Shown: positions 25,872 to 33,563 of the stretch, in pieces
Layout of the letters: every line of letters starts with the position of its first letter
How positions within the stretch are numbered: position 1 is the first letter of the stretch
Assembly (NCBI GenBank): GCA_017961575.1
Contig: JAGCXA010000048.1
Coordinates: 1-58,942, forward strand
Reading direction: 5' to 3'
DNA length: 58,942 nucleotides
Origin: Clostridia bacterium
GTDB lineage: Bacteria > Bacillota > Clostridia > Oscillospirales > CAG-272
Made by a program: the position numbers and the translations under genes
Notes under the pieces: generated by a model
The model's input: only the letters and a program-made list of their open reading frames with translations
Databases searched by the model: none
What the model was told of the DNA's origin: nothing

Positions 25872-26690
25872 TCACTTCTCACCAAAAAACGACGGCTTTT
25901 TTTGTGAAAGTGTGCTATCTCCCCGATGTTGAACGGGGTGATCGATCCAAACCAGCGACGGGCAGGCGGCTCGGATCGACTCGGGGGCGGGCAGATCGCA
26001 GACGACGGCGTCGACCTCCCCCGCTCCGCAGAGCAGATAGGGGGAGGTTTTTCCGATTTTGCTCCCGTCACAGAGAAAAACGCTGCGGGAGGCGCGCCGA
26101 CACATCAGCCGACGGAGCGCGATCTCCTCCTCGAAGCAGTCGGTGATCTCGCCGTCCTCCGAGAGCGACTGCGCCGAGAAGAAAACGACGTCGGCGTGCA
26201 TCTCGGAGATCAGGCGCTCGGCGTGCGAGCCGACGAGCGCAGACGGGTTCTCCGGGTTGGGGCGACCGCCCGTCGAGAGCAGGCGCACCTGCGTTCCCGA
26301 AAGCGCGAGCGCCGTCGAAAGCCCGTTCGTCACGACGGTCAGACCGTGCAGACGCGACAGATAATCGACGAGATAGAAGGCGGTCGACGATCCGTCGAGG
26401 AACACGACGTCGCCGTCCGAGACGAGCGAGGCGGCAAGCCCGGCGACCGTCCGCTTCTGCGCCTCGTTCTGATGGGCGCGGAGATCGTAGGGGATCAGTC
26501 GGGCGCCCCCCTTCGTCGGTTCCGCGCCGCCGTAGGTGCGGCGGATCTCACCCTCGGCTTCCAGCGACAGAAGATCGCGGCGGATACTCGATTCGCTGAT
26601 ATGTAAGCGGCGGGCGAGATAGTCGACCTTGACGTATCCGTTCTCCTCCGCGAGCCGCAGGATCTCACGCTTCCGTTCCCATCCGTTCAT
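25872..26690 (-). CDS. DeoR/GlpR-family transcriptional repressor
   Basis: 272 residues. An N-terminal winged helix-turn-helix (about 1-58) reads KVDYLARRLHISESSIRRDL then LSLEAEGEIRRTYGGA, the DeoR signature. A C-terminal sugar-phosphate-sensing domain has VFLDGSSTAFYLVDYLSR, TVVTNGLSTAL and LLSTGGRPNPE. The gene is divergent from a glycerol-3-phosphate oxidation module, so glycerol-3-phosphate is a likely effector (inference). The intergenic region carries GTCAAA direct repeats around 26716-26733 that could be operator half-sites. AAGGGGA precedes the ATG. Confidence 0.9.
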   Translation of the reverse strand: MNGWERKREILRLAEENGYVKVDYLARRLHISESSIRRDLLSLEAEGEIRRTYGGAEPTKGGARLIPYDLRAHQNEAQKRTVAGLAASLVSDGDVVFLDGSSTAFYLVDYLSRLHGLTVVTNGLSTALALSGTQVRLLSTGGRPNPENPSALVGSHAERLISEMHADVVFFSAQSLSEDGEITDCFEEEIALRRLMCRRASRSVFLCDGSKIGKTSPYLLCGAGEVDAVVCDLPAPESIRAACPSLVWIDHPVQHRGDSTLSQKKPSFFGEK

Positions 26691-26794
26691 CGTTTTCCCC
26701 TTCCCGGCGATTCGGTCAAAACTCCGTCAAATCTTGCGCATTGTTGCTCATTTTTCAGGATTTGAGGGATTATTTGCCTATTTTTTCGCCGTTC

Positions 26795-26823
26795 TTGCAT
26801 TTTCTTTTCAAATTGATTATACT
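26795..26823 (+). promoter_or_regulatory. Promoter of the glycerol-3-phosphate oxidation module
   Basis: TTGCAT (26795-26800), 17-base spacer, TATACT (26818-26823). The leader to the first ATG is about 90 bases. Confidence 0.65.
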
Positions 26824-26920
26824 ATAAGCGGATGAAAAAGTAAAGAGGAAACGGTGAAAAAAGCACGGCGGCGGGATTCGTACGCCGGAGCGCGTTTTTT
26901 TGCCGGGGAGGTCGAAAAGA

Positions 26921-28357
26921 ATGAACTCTGTGACACGGTACGACGCGATCGTCGTCGGCGGCGGGGTCGTCGGATGCCTGACCGCGCGCGAGCTGACACG
27001 GCTCGGGGCGCGCGTGCTCGTACTCGAAGCGAAGTCCGACGTCGCGGCGGGAACGACCGCGGCGAACAGCGGGATCGTCCACGCGGGCTTTGACGCCGAG
27101 ACGGGGACGAACAAGGCGAAACTGAACGTCCGGGGATCGGCGATGATGCCGAACCTGACCCGCGATCTTTCGGTGCGTTACCGTCAGATCGGCGCGCTGG
27201 TGACGGCGAAGGGCGACGAGGGGCTTCGGGGTCTTGAAGTCCTGCTCGAACGCGGACGGAAGAACGGGGTCGCGGGACTCTCGATCGTGCGGGGCGAAAA
27301 ACTCCGGGCGCTCGAACCGAACCTGTCCCCCGAACTCGACTGCGCGCTCCTTGCCGAAACGTCCGGGATCGTCTGCCCCTACGGGCTCGCGATCGCGGCG
27401 ATGGGGAACGCGATGGACAACGGGGCGGTTCTGCTCCGGAACACCCCGGTCGTCTCGATCGAGACGGTCGAGGGGGGGTATCTTGTCAACGCGACTTACT
27501 TCGCTCCCGCGGTGATCGACGCGGCGGGGCTTGCCGCGCACAAGGTCGCGGCGCTCGCCGGGGTAACGGGGCTCTCGCAGCATCCGCGCCGGGGCGAGTA
27601 TCTTCTGCTTGACCGCAACTGCGGATCGGTCGTTTCGCACACGGTCTTCACGCTTCCGACCAAGGCGGGGAAAGGGATCCTCGTTTCGCCGACGGCGGAC
27701 GGAAACCTCCTGCTCGGTCCGACGGCGGAGGATCTGCCCGAGGGCGCCGATTGCGCGGTGACGACGGCGGGACAAGGCAAGATCGTCGCGGCGGCGAAGA
27801 AGATGGTGCCGTCGGTGCCGCTCGGCGGACGGATCACCTCGTTCTCCGGGCTTCGCGCCGTAGGGGAGAGCGGGGATTTCGAGATCACGAAACGCGGCGG
27901 GTTCATCGCCCTGACCGGGATCGAGTCGCCGGGACTCTCGGCGGCGCCCGCGATCGCGGAACTGATCGGCGAGACGCTCGGCGAGGCGGGATTGCTCCCC
28001 GAAAAGCCGATGGCGAACTTCAACCCGGTACGCACCGTGGTGCGTCCGAAGGAGATGACCGACGCCGAGCGCGACGCGCTGATCCGGCGCGATCCCGCCT
28101 ACGGACGGATCGTCTGCCGGTGCGAGGAGGTCTCGGAGGGAGAGATCCGCGACGCGCTGCGGCAGAATCCGCCGGCGCTGACCCTCGACGGGATCAAGCG
28201 GCGCACCCGCGCGATGATGGGACGGTGCCAGGGCGGCTTCTGCACCCCGTCGCTGCTCTCGCTCGTCAGCCGCGAACGCAAAATCGACGAGACCGAAGTA
28301 AAAAAGAACGAGGGCGAGAGTTACATTGCCCACGAACGGACGAAGGGGGGCAACTGA
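26921..28357 (+). CDS. GlpA-like FAD-dependent dehydrogenase with BFD-type iron-sulfur domain
   Basis: 478 residues. A Rossmann FAD motif lies near the start (YDAIVVGGGVVGCLTARELT). A DAO-type oxidoreductase domain follows, including AANSGIVHAGFDAETGTNKA. A C-terminal BFD-like 2Fe-2S domain has CRCEEVSEGEI and GRCQGGFC. This is the plan of the anaerobic glycerol-3-phosphate dehydrogenase subunit GlpA of Clostridia; L-2-hydroxyacid-type oxidation is a weaker alternative. The ATG at 26921 has GGGGAGGT 8 bases upstream. One base separates it from the next gene. Confidence 0.87.
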   Translation: MNSVTRYDAIVVGGGVVGCLTARELTRLGARVLVLEAKSDVAAGTTAANSGIVHAGFDAETGTNKAKLNVRGSAMMPNLTRDLSVRYRQIGALVTAKGDEGLRGLEVLLERGRKNGVAGLSIVRGEKLRALEPNLSPELDCALLAETSGIVCPYGLAIAAMGNAMDNGAVLLRNTPVVSIETVEGGYLVNATYFAPAVIDAAGLAAHKVAALAGVTGLSQHPRRGEYLLLDRNCGSVVSHTVFTLPTKAGKGILVSPTADGNLLLGPTAEDLPEGADCAVTTAGQGKIVAAAKKMVPSVPLGGRITSFSGLRAVGESGDFEITKRGGFIALTGIESPGLSAAPAIAELIGETLGEAGLLPEKPMANFNPVRTVVRPKEMTDAERDALIRRDPAYGRIVCRCEEVSEGEIRDALRQNPPALTLDGIKRRTRAMMGRCQGGFCTPSLLSLVSRERKIDETEVKKNEGESYIAHERTKGGN

Positions 28358-28358
28358 A

Positions 28359-29636
28359 ATGGCTTCCATCAAGAATACGCTTCCCGAAACGAAGGTCGGA
28401 CTGCTCGTGATCGGCGCGGGCCCCGCGGGGCTTGCCGCCGCCGTCGCCGCCTACGATCGCGGCGTGCGCGACATCCTGATCTGCGAACGGCAGGATTTTG
28501 CCGGCGGGATCCTCCCGCAATGTATCCATAACGGGTTCGGGCTCAAACGCTTCGGCGAGGAGTTGACCGGTCCCGAATACGCCGGGCGCTACGAAAAGAT
28601 GGCGGCGGAACGCGGCATCAGAATCGAGTACGGCGCGACGGTGACGAAACTGTCGGACGACCGGCGCGTGACCGTGCTTTCCGAATCCGGGATGAAGGTC
28701 TACGCCGCCGACGCGGTGATCCTCGCGATGGGATGCCGGGAACGCCCGCGCGGCGCGCTGCCCGTCGTGGGAACCCGTCCCGCCGGGATCTATACCGCCG
28801 GATGCGCGCAGAAGATGGTGAACCGGATGGGGCTGCTTCCGGGGCGCGAGATCGTGATCCTCGGCTCGGGCGACATCGGGCTGATCATGGCGCGCCGGAT
28901 GACGCTGGAAGGCGCGCACGTGAAAGCGGTGTGCGAAGTGATGGATCATCCGGGCGGTCTGCGCCGGAACATCGTGCAATGCCTTGACGACTTCGGGATC
29001 CCGCTCTACCTGTCGACCACCGTCGTGGAGGTTGAGGGAGAGGATCGCGTGACCTCGGTCACGCTGGCGGAGGTGGACGAATTCCGCCGCCCGATCCCGG
29101 GTACCGAACGCCGGGTCGCCTGCGACACGCTCCTGCTCTCGGTCGGTCTGATCCCCGAAAACGAACTGACCCGGCAAGCCGGGATCGAGATCGACCCGGT
29201 CACGAACGGCGCCGCGGTGCGTGAGAACCGCGAAACGTCGATCCCCGGCGTCTTCGCCTGCGGAAACGTGCTCCACGTTCACGACCTCGTCGACTTCGTG
29301 TCGGAGGAGGGCGAGATCGCGGGGAACGCCGCCGCGGATTACCTTGCGAAGCAAGAAAAAATCGAGACCGCCCCCGTGGCGCGCATCACGGCGAAGAACG
29401 GCGTGCGCTATACCGTTCCGGAACTCGTCGGAAACGGGGAGACGAAAAACGTCACCGTCTTCTTCCGCGTCTCGGACAGTTTCCGCGACGCGACGCTGGT
29501 CGCCGAGAACGGGGACGGCGTGATCCTCTCCCGGAAGGTGCGCCGGATGGTGCCGGGCGAGATGCAGCGCGTGGATCTGCCGCGTGAGAAACTGGTCGGG
29601 GAAGTGACCCTCTCGGTCGCGCCGCAGGCAAACTGA
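28359..29636 (+). CDS. NAD(P)/FAD-dependent oxidoreductase, GlpB-like partner
   Basis: 425 residues. It has two dinucleotide folds: FAD at VGLLVIGAGPAGLAAAVAAY and a second near EIVILGSGDIGLIMARRM. The redox region CIHNGFGLKRFGEE and AMGCRERPRGALPVVGTRPA are typical of the partner oxidoreductase found next to GlpA-like proteins in anaerobes. CSxG-like SVGLIPENELTRQAGIEI and GVFACGNVLHVHDLVDFV place the isoalloxazine-binding end. It probably moves electrons from the GlpA-like subunit to another carrier. The ATG at 28359 has GGGGGG upstream. Confidence 0.87.
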   Translation: MASIKNTLPETKVGLLVIGAGPAGLAAAVAAYDRGVRDILICERQDFAGGILPQCIHNGFGLKRFGEELTGPEYAGRYEKMAAERGIRIEYGATVTKLSDDRRVTVLSESGMKVYAADAVILAMGCRERPRGALPVVGTRPAGIYTAGCAQKMVNRMGLLPGREIVILGSGDIGLIMARRMTLEGAHVKAVCEVMDHPGGLRRNIVQCLDDFGIPLYLSTTVVEVEGEDRVTSVTLAEVDEFRRPIPGTERRVACDTLLLSVGLIPENELTRQAGIEIDPVTNGAAVRENRETSIPGVFACGNVLHVHDLVDFVSEEGEIAGNAAADYLAKQEKIETAPVARITAKNGVRYTVPELVGNGETKNVTVFFRVSDSFRDATLVAENGDGVILSRKVRRMVPGEMQRVDLPREKLVGEVTLSVAPQAN

Positions 29637-29727
29637 CGCGGACTTCCCCGCCCTTCCCCGCTCGCGGGATTTGTCGAAAAAAAGAAACCGAATTGACGCG
29701 CCGATCCGGCGCGAAGGAGTGAACATT

Positions 29728-30081
29728 ATGGAAAACGTCGAAAAGATCCGCCGTTTCCCCTGTACGGTCTGCCCGATGGGGTGCGAACTCTCGGTCGATA
29801 CCAAAACGCTGGAAGTGACGGGCAACGGCTGCCCGCGCGGAAAGGCGTACGGCGTGGCGGAGGTGACGCATCCGACCCGGACCCTGACGACCACCGTCGC
29901 CGTCAGAGGATCCGACCGTGTGATCGCGGTACGTACCGACCGCCCGATCCCGAAAGAGCTGCTCCTCCCGGCGATGGACTTTATCCGCGCCTACGTCGCG
30001 CCCGAAACCGTGCAGCCGGGAGCCGTCCTCGTCGAGGGCTTTATGGGCACCGACGCGAATCTGGTCGTAACGGGAAAATAA
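29728..30081 (+). CDS. DUF1667 Cys-motif protein
   Basis: 117 residues. Cys motifs PCTVCPMGCELSVD and GNGCPRGKAYG near the start suggest a metal or iron-sulfur site. The rest (TRTLTTTVAVRGS, PIPKELLLPAMDFIRA) matches DUF1667 proteins, which are regularly encoded after GlpA-like and GlpB-like genes in Clostridia. It may stand in for GlpC as an electron-transfer or membrane-linking subunit; this is inference from gene order. GAAGGAG lies 7 bases before the ATG. A repeat element begins 3 bases after the stop. Confidence 0.87.
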   Translation: MENVEKIRRFPCTVCPMGCELSVDTKTLEVTGNGCPRGKAYGVAEVTHPTRTLTTTVAVRGSDRVIAVRTDRPIPKELLLPAMDFIRAYVAPETVQPGAVLVEGFMGTDANLVVTGK

Positions 30082-30084
30082 GGG

Positions 30085-30140
30085 CACGATCCCGCTTTCT
30101 TGGAAGAAAGCAGGATAAAGAACTTCAATCAGATTGAATT
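30085..30140 (+). repeat. Repeat element A, copy 2
   Basis: Opens ACGATCCCGCTTTCTTGGAA, identical to copy 1 for 16 of the first 17 bases or more. The AAAGAACTTC block and a second small hairpin (TTCAATC / GATTGAA) follow. Like copy 1 it starts within a few bases of a stop codon. Confidence 0.75.
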
Positions 30141-30217
30141 CTGCGGTCGCTCGTACCTCGCGCCGCGGCCTCAAAACGCCGCCCGCACCTCGCGCCGCGT
30201 TGAGGATCAGAATAAAA

Positions 30218-30255
30218 GGAACCGAACCGGGTCTTTCCGGCGGTTCCTTTTTTTT
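30218..30255 (+). terminator. Terminator of the glycerol-3-phosphate module
   Basis: Interrupted stem GGAACCG..CCGG / CCGG.CGGTTCC with loop GTCTTT, followed by a run of eight T. Confidence 0.8.
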
Positions 30256-30383
30256 CGGGTTTGGAAGGAGAGAGACGGAAACGAAGCGTCAGTCGACGGC
30301 TTTTCGTGTTTTTTCACAAAAGTACTTGTTTTTTGTTATATAATCGGAATCGGCGAGTCGCGCGCGATTATATTACGAAACGG

Positions 30384-30412
30384 TTGCATCAAATTAAAGT
30401 TTGTGATATAAT
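30384..30412 (+). promoter_or_regulatory. Promoter of the InlB-repeat/solute-binding fusion gene
   Basis: TTGCAT (30384-30389), 17-base spacer, TATAAT (30407-30412). The surrounding DNA is markedly A/T-rich compared with the genes. Confidence 0.75.
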
Positions 30413-30470
30413 ACCGTTATAGTAAAAAGCGCCCGCGATCCCATCCAAATCCATTTCAGGAGGATCCCCG

Positions 30471-33215
30471 ATGAAAACCGTTCGCATCCTGATCCTGACG
30501 CTCCTTCTTTTGTGCGCCGCGCTTGTGTTGACGGCGTGCGACGACGGAGGGGGCGCGCCCGCCCTGCCCTCGGATTCCGACGCTTCGTCTACGTCGACGG
30601 GAGAGGCGGGTTCCGACGAGGCGAAGATCGTCGCCGCCGAGGGCTTTACGCTCGACGGAACGACGCTCTCCGTCACTCTGCCGAACGCGGTCGACTCGCT
30701 GTCGCTTCCCGACAAGATCGCGGTGAGCGAGGGAGCGACCTGGCAGGTCTCCTCCGACCGTCTCGGACGGCAGACCATCGCGGAAAAGACCCTTTCGCTT
30801 GCCGAGGGGGACAACGTCTTTTACGTTTTCGTCACCGCCGAGGACGGTAAAACCGTCGGTCAATACACCGTCAACCTCCGGCGCAGACCGATCTACACCG
30901 TCGCCTTCGATACGGCAGACGGCACCGCCGTCGCTTCCCTGCGGGTGGAGGAGGGCGGCTCGGTCAGCGCGCCCGCAACCGATCCGACCCGCACGGGCTA
31001 CGAATTTGCCGGATGGGACGCCGACTTCTCCGCGCTTGTCACGGGGAACCTGACCGTCACGGCGAACTGGACGCCCAATACCGACACCGACTATACCGTC
31101 GAGTATTATCTGGAAAACGCGGCGGGAACCGCGTATGAAAGAATTGCGACCGATCCCATGACCGGGACCACGGGTTCCTCCGTCGCGGCGGAACGGAAGG
31201 TCTTTCCGCACTACGTCTTCTCGGGTGCGAGGAGCACCCAGACGGGGACGATCGCGGGCGACGGCTCGCTCGTTCTGAAAATGTACTATCAGCGTGAAAC
31301 CTACACCGTCGCTTTCAGGGGCAACGGCGGGACGCTGAAATCGGGGCTTGCGACGCAGAGCGTGCGTTACGGCACCGCCGCCGCGATCCCCGCCTTTACC
31401 CGCAACGGGTACGAGTTTACCGGTTGGGACAGCACCGCGGGACTTGACGCCGTGTCGGAAAATCTGACCGTCACGGCGCAATGGCAGATCGTCACCTACA
31501 CCGTCACCTACGATCTTGACGGCGGTACGAACGCCGCCGGAAACCCCGCGACCTACACGGTGGAAAACGCCGGGGCGCTCGCGAATCCGACGCGGGACGA
31601 AGATCACTTTCTCGGTTGGTTCCTTCCGAACGGACAGCAGATCACGACGCTGACGGGTCAGTACTCCGACCTGACGCTGACGGCGCGGTGGAGCGTTTAC
31701 GACCGGTGGGAACTGATGGGGCTCGACCTTTCGTCCTACGACTCGTCGGAGAGGAACCTCAAAATCGGGATGAGCACCTACGGCGACGTGGAGAAGCGAT
31801 CCAAAAACGACGTCTTCCTCGCCGGTCCCGACGAGATCGGTTCCGGAACCAACGCGATCCAACAGATGATCTATCAGCGGAACGCCGCGGCGAATCTGGC
31901 GCTCGGCACGACGGTGGAATACGTCTATTGGAGCGATCTCGGCTGGGGTCAACAGGCGGGCAGGATCAAGACGCTCGTGATGTCGATGGATCACGACGCG
32001 CCCAACCTCTTCGTCAATATGATCTATGACCTCGAACTCGCGACGCTGAACGGTTGCTTCCAGGACGTTTGGTCGATCCCCAACTCGTTCTTCGACTTCT
32101 CCGCCGAGGGATGGTTGACCGATTGGATGGACACTTTGTCGCTGACGGGCGACCGCGCCTACGTTCTCGGCAGCGATTACTTCCTCGATATTTACCGTTC
32201 GACAACCGTTCTTCCCTTCAATACGAGTCTGATGGACGCGAACGGATCCAGACTCGCGCCGGCGCTCTTCGGCGGCGCGCTCGGAGAGGGCGAGACGACG
32301 TCGGGGCGCTTCTTCGACTTTGTGGAAGCCGGCAACTGGACCTGGAACGCGCTCGGAATACTCTCCGAAGCGTTCTGGATCGACAGCGACGTGAACGCGC
32401 AGACCTCGATCAATGACAGTCTCGGGATCGTCGCCGACGCGAACAGCGGTCTTTCCGCCGCGGCGTTCCTCTATACCGCCGACGTACGGCTGACCGAAAC
32501 CTACGTTGACGGAAGCGGTCAAAGACGGATCAACTACGTCGAAAGTGCAAATGAACTCGGCTCGGTCTTCAACGCCGTGGCGAGCGTCTTCAACCGTGAC
32601 GGAACGCTTGCCACGACCGCCCCGACGAGCGGCTCCACGTCGAGCAATCCGGGCTTCACCTATCACAACGTCAAGTTCTCGGAAAACACGCTGCTGTTTG
32701 CAGGCGTCAGAATGCTCGGCGCGCTGGAAGAGGAACCTTTCAGTCAGATGAGAGACAGACTGTCGGTCGTTCCGCTTCCGAAAGTGAAAGCGGACGACGA
32801 GTACAAAACGCTGGTTCACAACGTCGCCGACGCGGGCGCGATCAATATCAACACCCCTCCCGCAAAGACGCGCGCCCTCACGGCTTATCTGCAATACTGC
32901 GCCGAGAACTCGGTTGCGATCCGGGACGAATTCCTCAACCGGTACACGAAATACGGCACGCTGTCGTACAGCAACGGAAGCAGTCGGATGCTCGACCTGA
33001 TCTACGAGGGCATCGTCGGCAGTTTTGACAAGACGGTCGAGGATCTGATGAACACGAGCGACGTGAAACCGAGCCGCTGGCACGCCATCATCAAGGATCA
33101 CGGATTCCGTTGGGGCAGCGCCGATCTGGCGTCGTCGTACCAATCCGCCGTCACGGCGAAACAGAGGAAACTGGACGATCTTCTCGACACGTGGTACACG
33201 CTGCCGAAGCGGTGA
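30471..33215 (+). CDS. Lipoprotein: InlB-type B-repeats fused to a solute-binding-like domain
   Basis: 914 residues. The lipobox is VLTACDD, then a Ser/Asp linker. Residues about 60-140 form a beta-rich domain ending in VGQYTVNLRRRPIY. At least three Listeria-Bacteroides B-repeats (Flg_new type) follow, at about 140-200, 277-340 and 344-407. Each has a YTVxFxxxGG-like start and a GYEFxGWD core (GYEFAGWDADFS, GYEFTGWDSTAG). A related YTVEYYLENAAGTAYE unit lies between the first two. Residues about 415-914 resemble an extracellular ABC solute-binding protein (IVSFxxD-like NAIQQMIYQRNAA, TRALTAYLQYCAENS); this part is a weaker match. No permease genes are adjacent. A surface polysaccharide sensor or binding protein is inferred. 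Confidence 0.7.
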   Translation: MKTVRILILTLLLLCAALVLTACDDGGGAPALPSDSDASSTSTGEAGSDEAKIVAAEGFTLDGTTLSVTLPNAVDSLSLPDKIAVSEGATWQVSSDRLGRQTIAEKTLSLAEGDNVFYVFVTAEDGKTVGQYTVNLRRRPIYTVAFDTADGTAVASLRVEEGGSVSAPATDPTRTGYEFAGWDADFSALVTGNLTVTANWTPNTDTDYTVEYYLENAAGTAYERIATDPMTGTTGSSVAAERKVFPHYVFSGARSTQTGTIAGDGSLVLKMYYQRETYTVAFRGNGGTLKSGLATQSVRYGTAAAIPAFTRNGYEFTGWDSTAGLDAVSENLTVTAQWQIVTYTVTYDLDGGTNAAGNPATYTVENAGALANPTRDEDHFLGWFLPNGQQITTLTGQYSDLTLTARWSVYDRWELMGLDLSSYDSSERNLKIGMSTYGDVEKRSKNDVFLAGPDEIGSGTNAIQQMIYQRNAAANLALGTTVEYVYWSDLGWGQQAGRIKTLVMSMDHDAPNLFVNMIYDLELATLNGCFQDVWSIPNSFFDFSAEGWLTDWMDTLSLTGDRAYVLGSDYFLDIYRSTTVLPFNTSLMDANGSRLAPALFGGALGEGETTSGRFFDFVEAGNWTWNALGILSEAFWIDSDVNAQTSINDSLGIVADANSGLSAAAFLYTADVRLTETYVDGSGQRRINYVESANELGSVFNAVASVFNRDGTLATTAPTSGSTSSNPGFTYHNVKFSENTLLFAGVRMLGALEEEPFSQMRDRLSVVPLPKVKADDEYKTLVHNVADAGAININTPPAKTRALTAYLQYCAENSVAIRDEFLNRYTKYGTLSYSNGSSRMLDLIYEGIVGSFDKTVEDLMNTSDVKPSRWHAIIKDHGFRWGSADLASSYQSAVTAKQRKLDDLLDTWYTLPKR

Positions 33216-33246
33216 GCGTACGCACGCACGTCCGGGCAAGCGATTA

Positions 33247-33412
33247 CACGGTCGCAAACGCGGATAGAAAACGAATTTGAAAGAAAGAAGAAACCCGTTC
33301 GCAGATTGCGAGCGGGTTTCTTCCTTAATGGCGTTTTGCTACGTGGGAATTGCGCACAGAGTGAAATGCTTGAACGGATCAAAACAGACCCCATTCGTTT
33401 TTCGGTCTATGC
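33247..33412 (+). repeat. Repeat element B, copy 1
   Basis: About 165 bases, closely similar to 50250-50420. Shared blocks in order: TCGCAAACGCGGATAG, AAACGAATTTGAA, the hairpin GAAACCCGTTCGC..., a CCTTAA block, CAGAG..AAATGCTT, GGATCAA and CATTCGTTTT.CGGTCT.TGC. Confidence 0.8.
33290..33326 (+). terminator. Terminator-like hairpin inside repeat element B copy 1
   Basis: Stem GAAACCCGTTCGC / GCGAGCGGGTTTC with loop AGATT, followed by TTCCTT. It is the first hairpin after the fusion lipoprotein gene. Confidence 0.6.
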
Positions 33413-33551
33413 TGATAGGGGTTCCCCGACGCGAACCGGAGAGCGTTGGGGGTTCGCGTGATAGGGGTTCCCCGACGCGCACGCAGTAAGCGTTGGGGGT
33501 TCCCGTGATAGGGGTTCCCCGACGCGAACCGGAGAGCGTTGGGGGTTCCCG
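33413..33551. repeat. Tandem repeat, three units of 46-47 bp, each a hairpin
   Basis: Units start at 33413, 33459 and 33506 with TGATAGGGGTTCCCCGACGC and end in GCGTTGGGGGTTC. In each, CCCCGACGC can pair with GCGTTGGGG (one G-T pair). The loop is GAACCGGAGA in units 1 and 3 and GCACGCAGTAA in unit 2. Confidence 0.85.
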
Positions 33552-33563
33552 TGCATCCGCCTG

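Larger units (their letters stand above)
30082..30470. other. 389-base intergenic region: repeat copy, terminator and promoter
   Basis: No gene seen. In order it holds repeat element A copy 2, a GC-rich stretch with inverted GCGCCGCG-like pieces, a forward terminator, an A/T-rich stretch and the promoter of the next gene. Confidence 0.7.
33216..33563. other. 348-base intergenic region made almost wholly of repeats
   Basis: No gene seen. It holds repeat element B copy 1 (33247-33412) followed directly by the 3 x 46-47 bp tandem repeat (33413-33551), between convergent genes. Confidence 0.75.

Noticed and set aside
30456-33257. A 933-codon reverse open frame across the InlB/solute-binding fusion gene
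   Set aside because: Arg/Val-rich antisense shadow; the forward frame has lipobox, repeats, promoter and ribosome-binding site.
33413-33551. Tandem repeat considered as a CRISPR array
   Set aside because: Only three units, a variable part of 10-11 bases, two of three loops identical, and no cas genes in the window.
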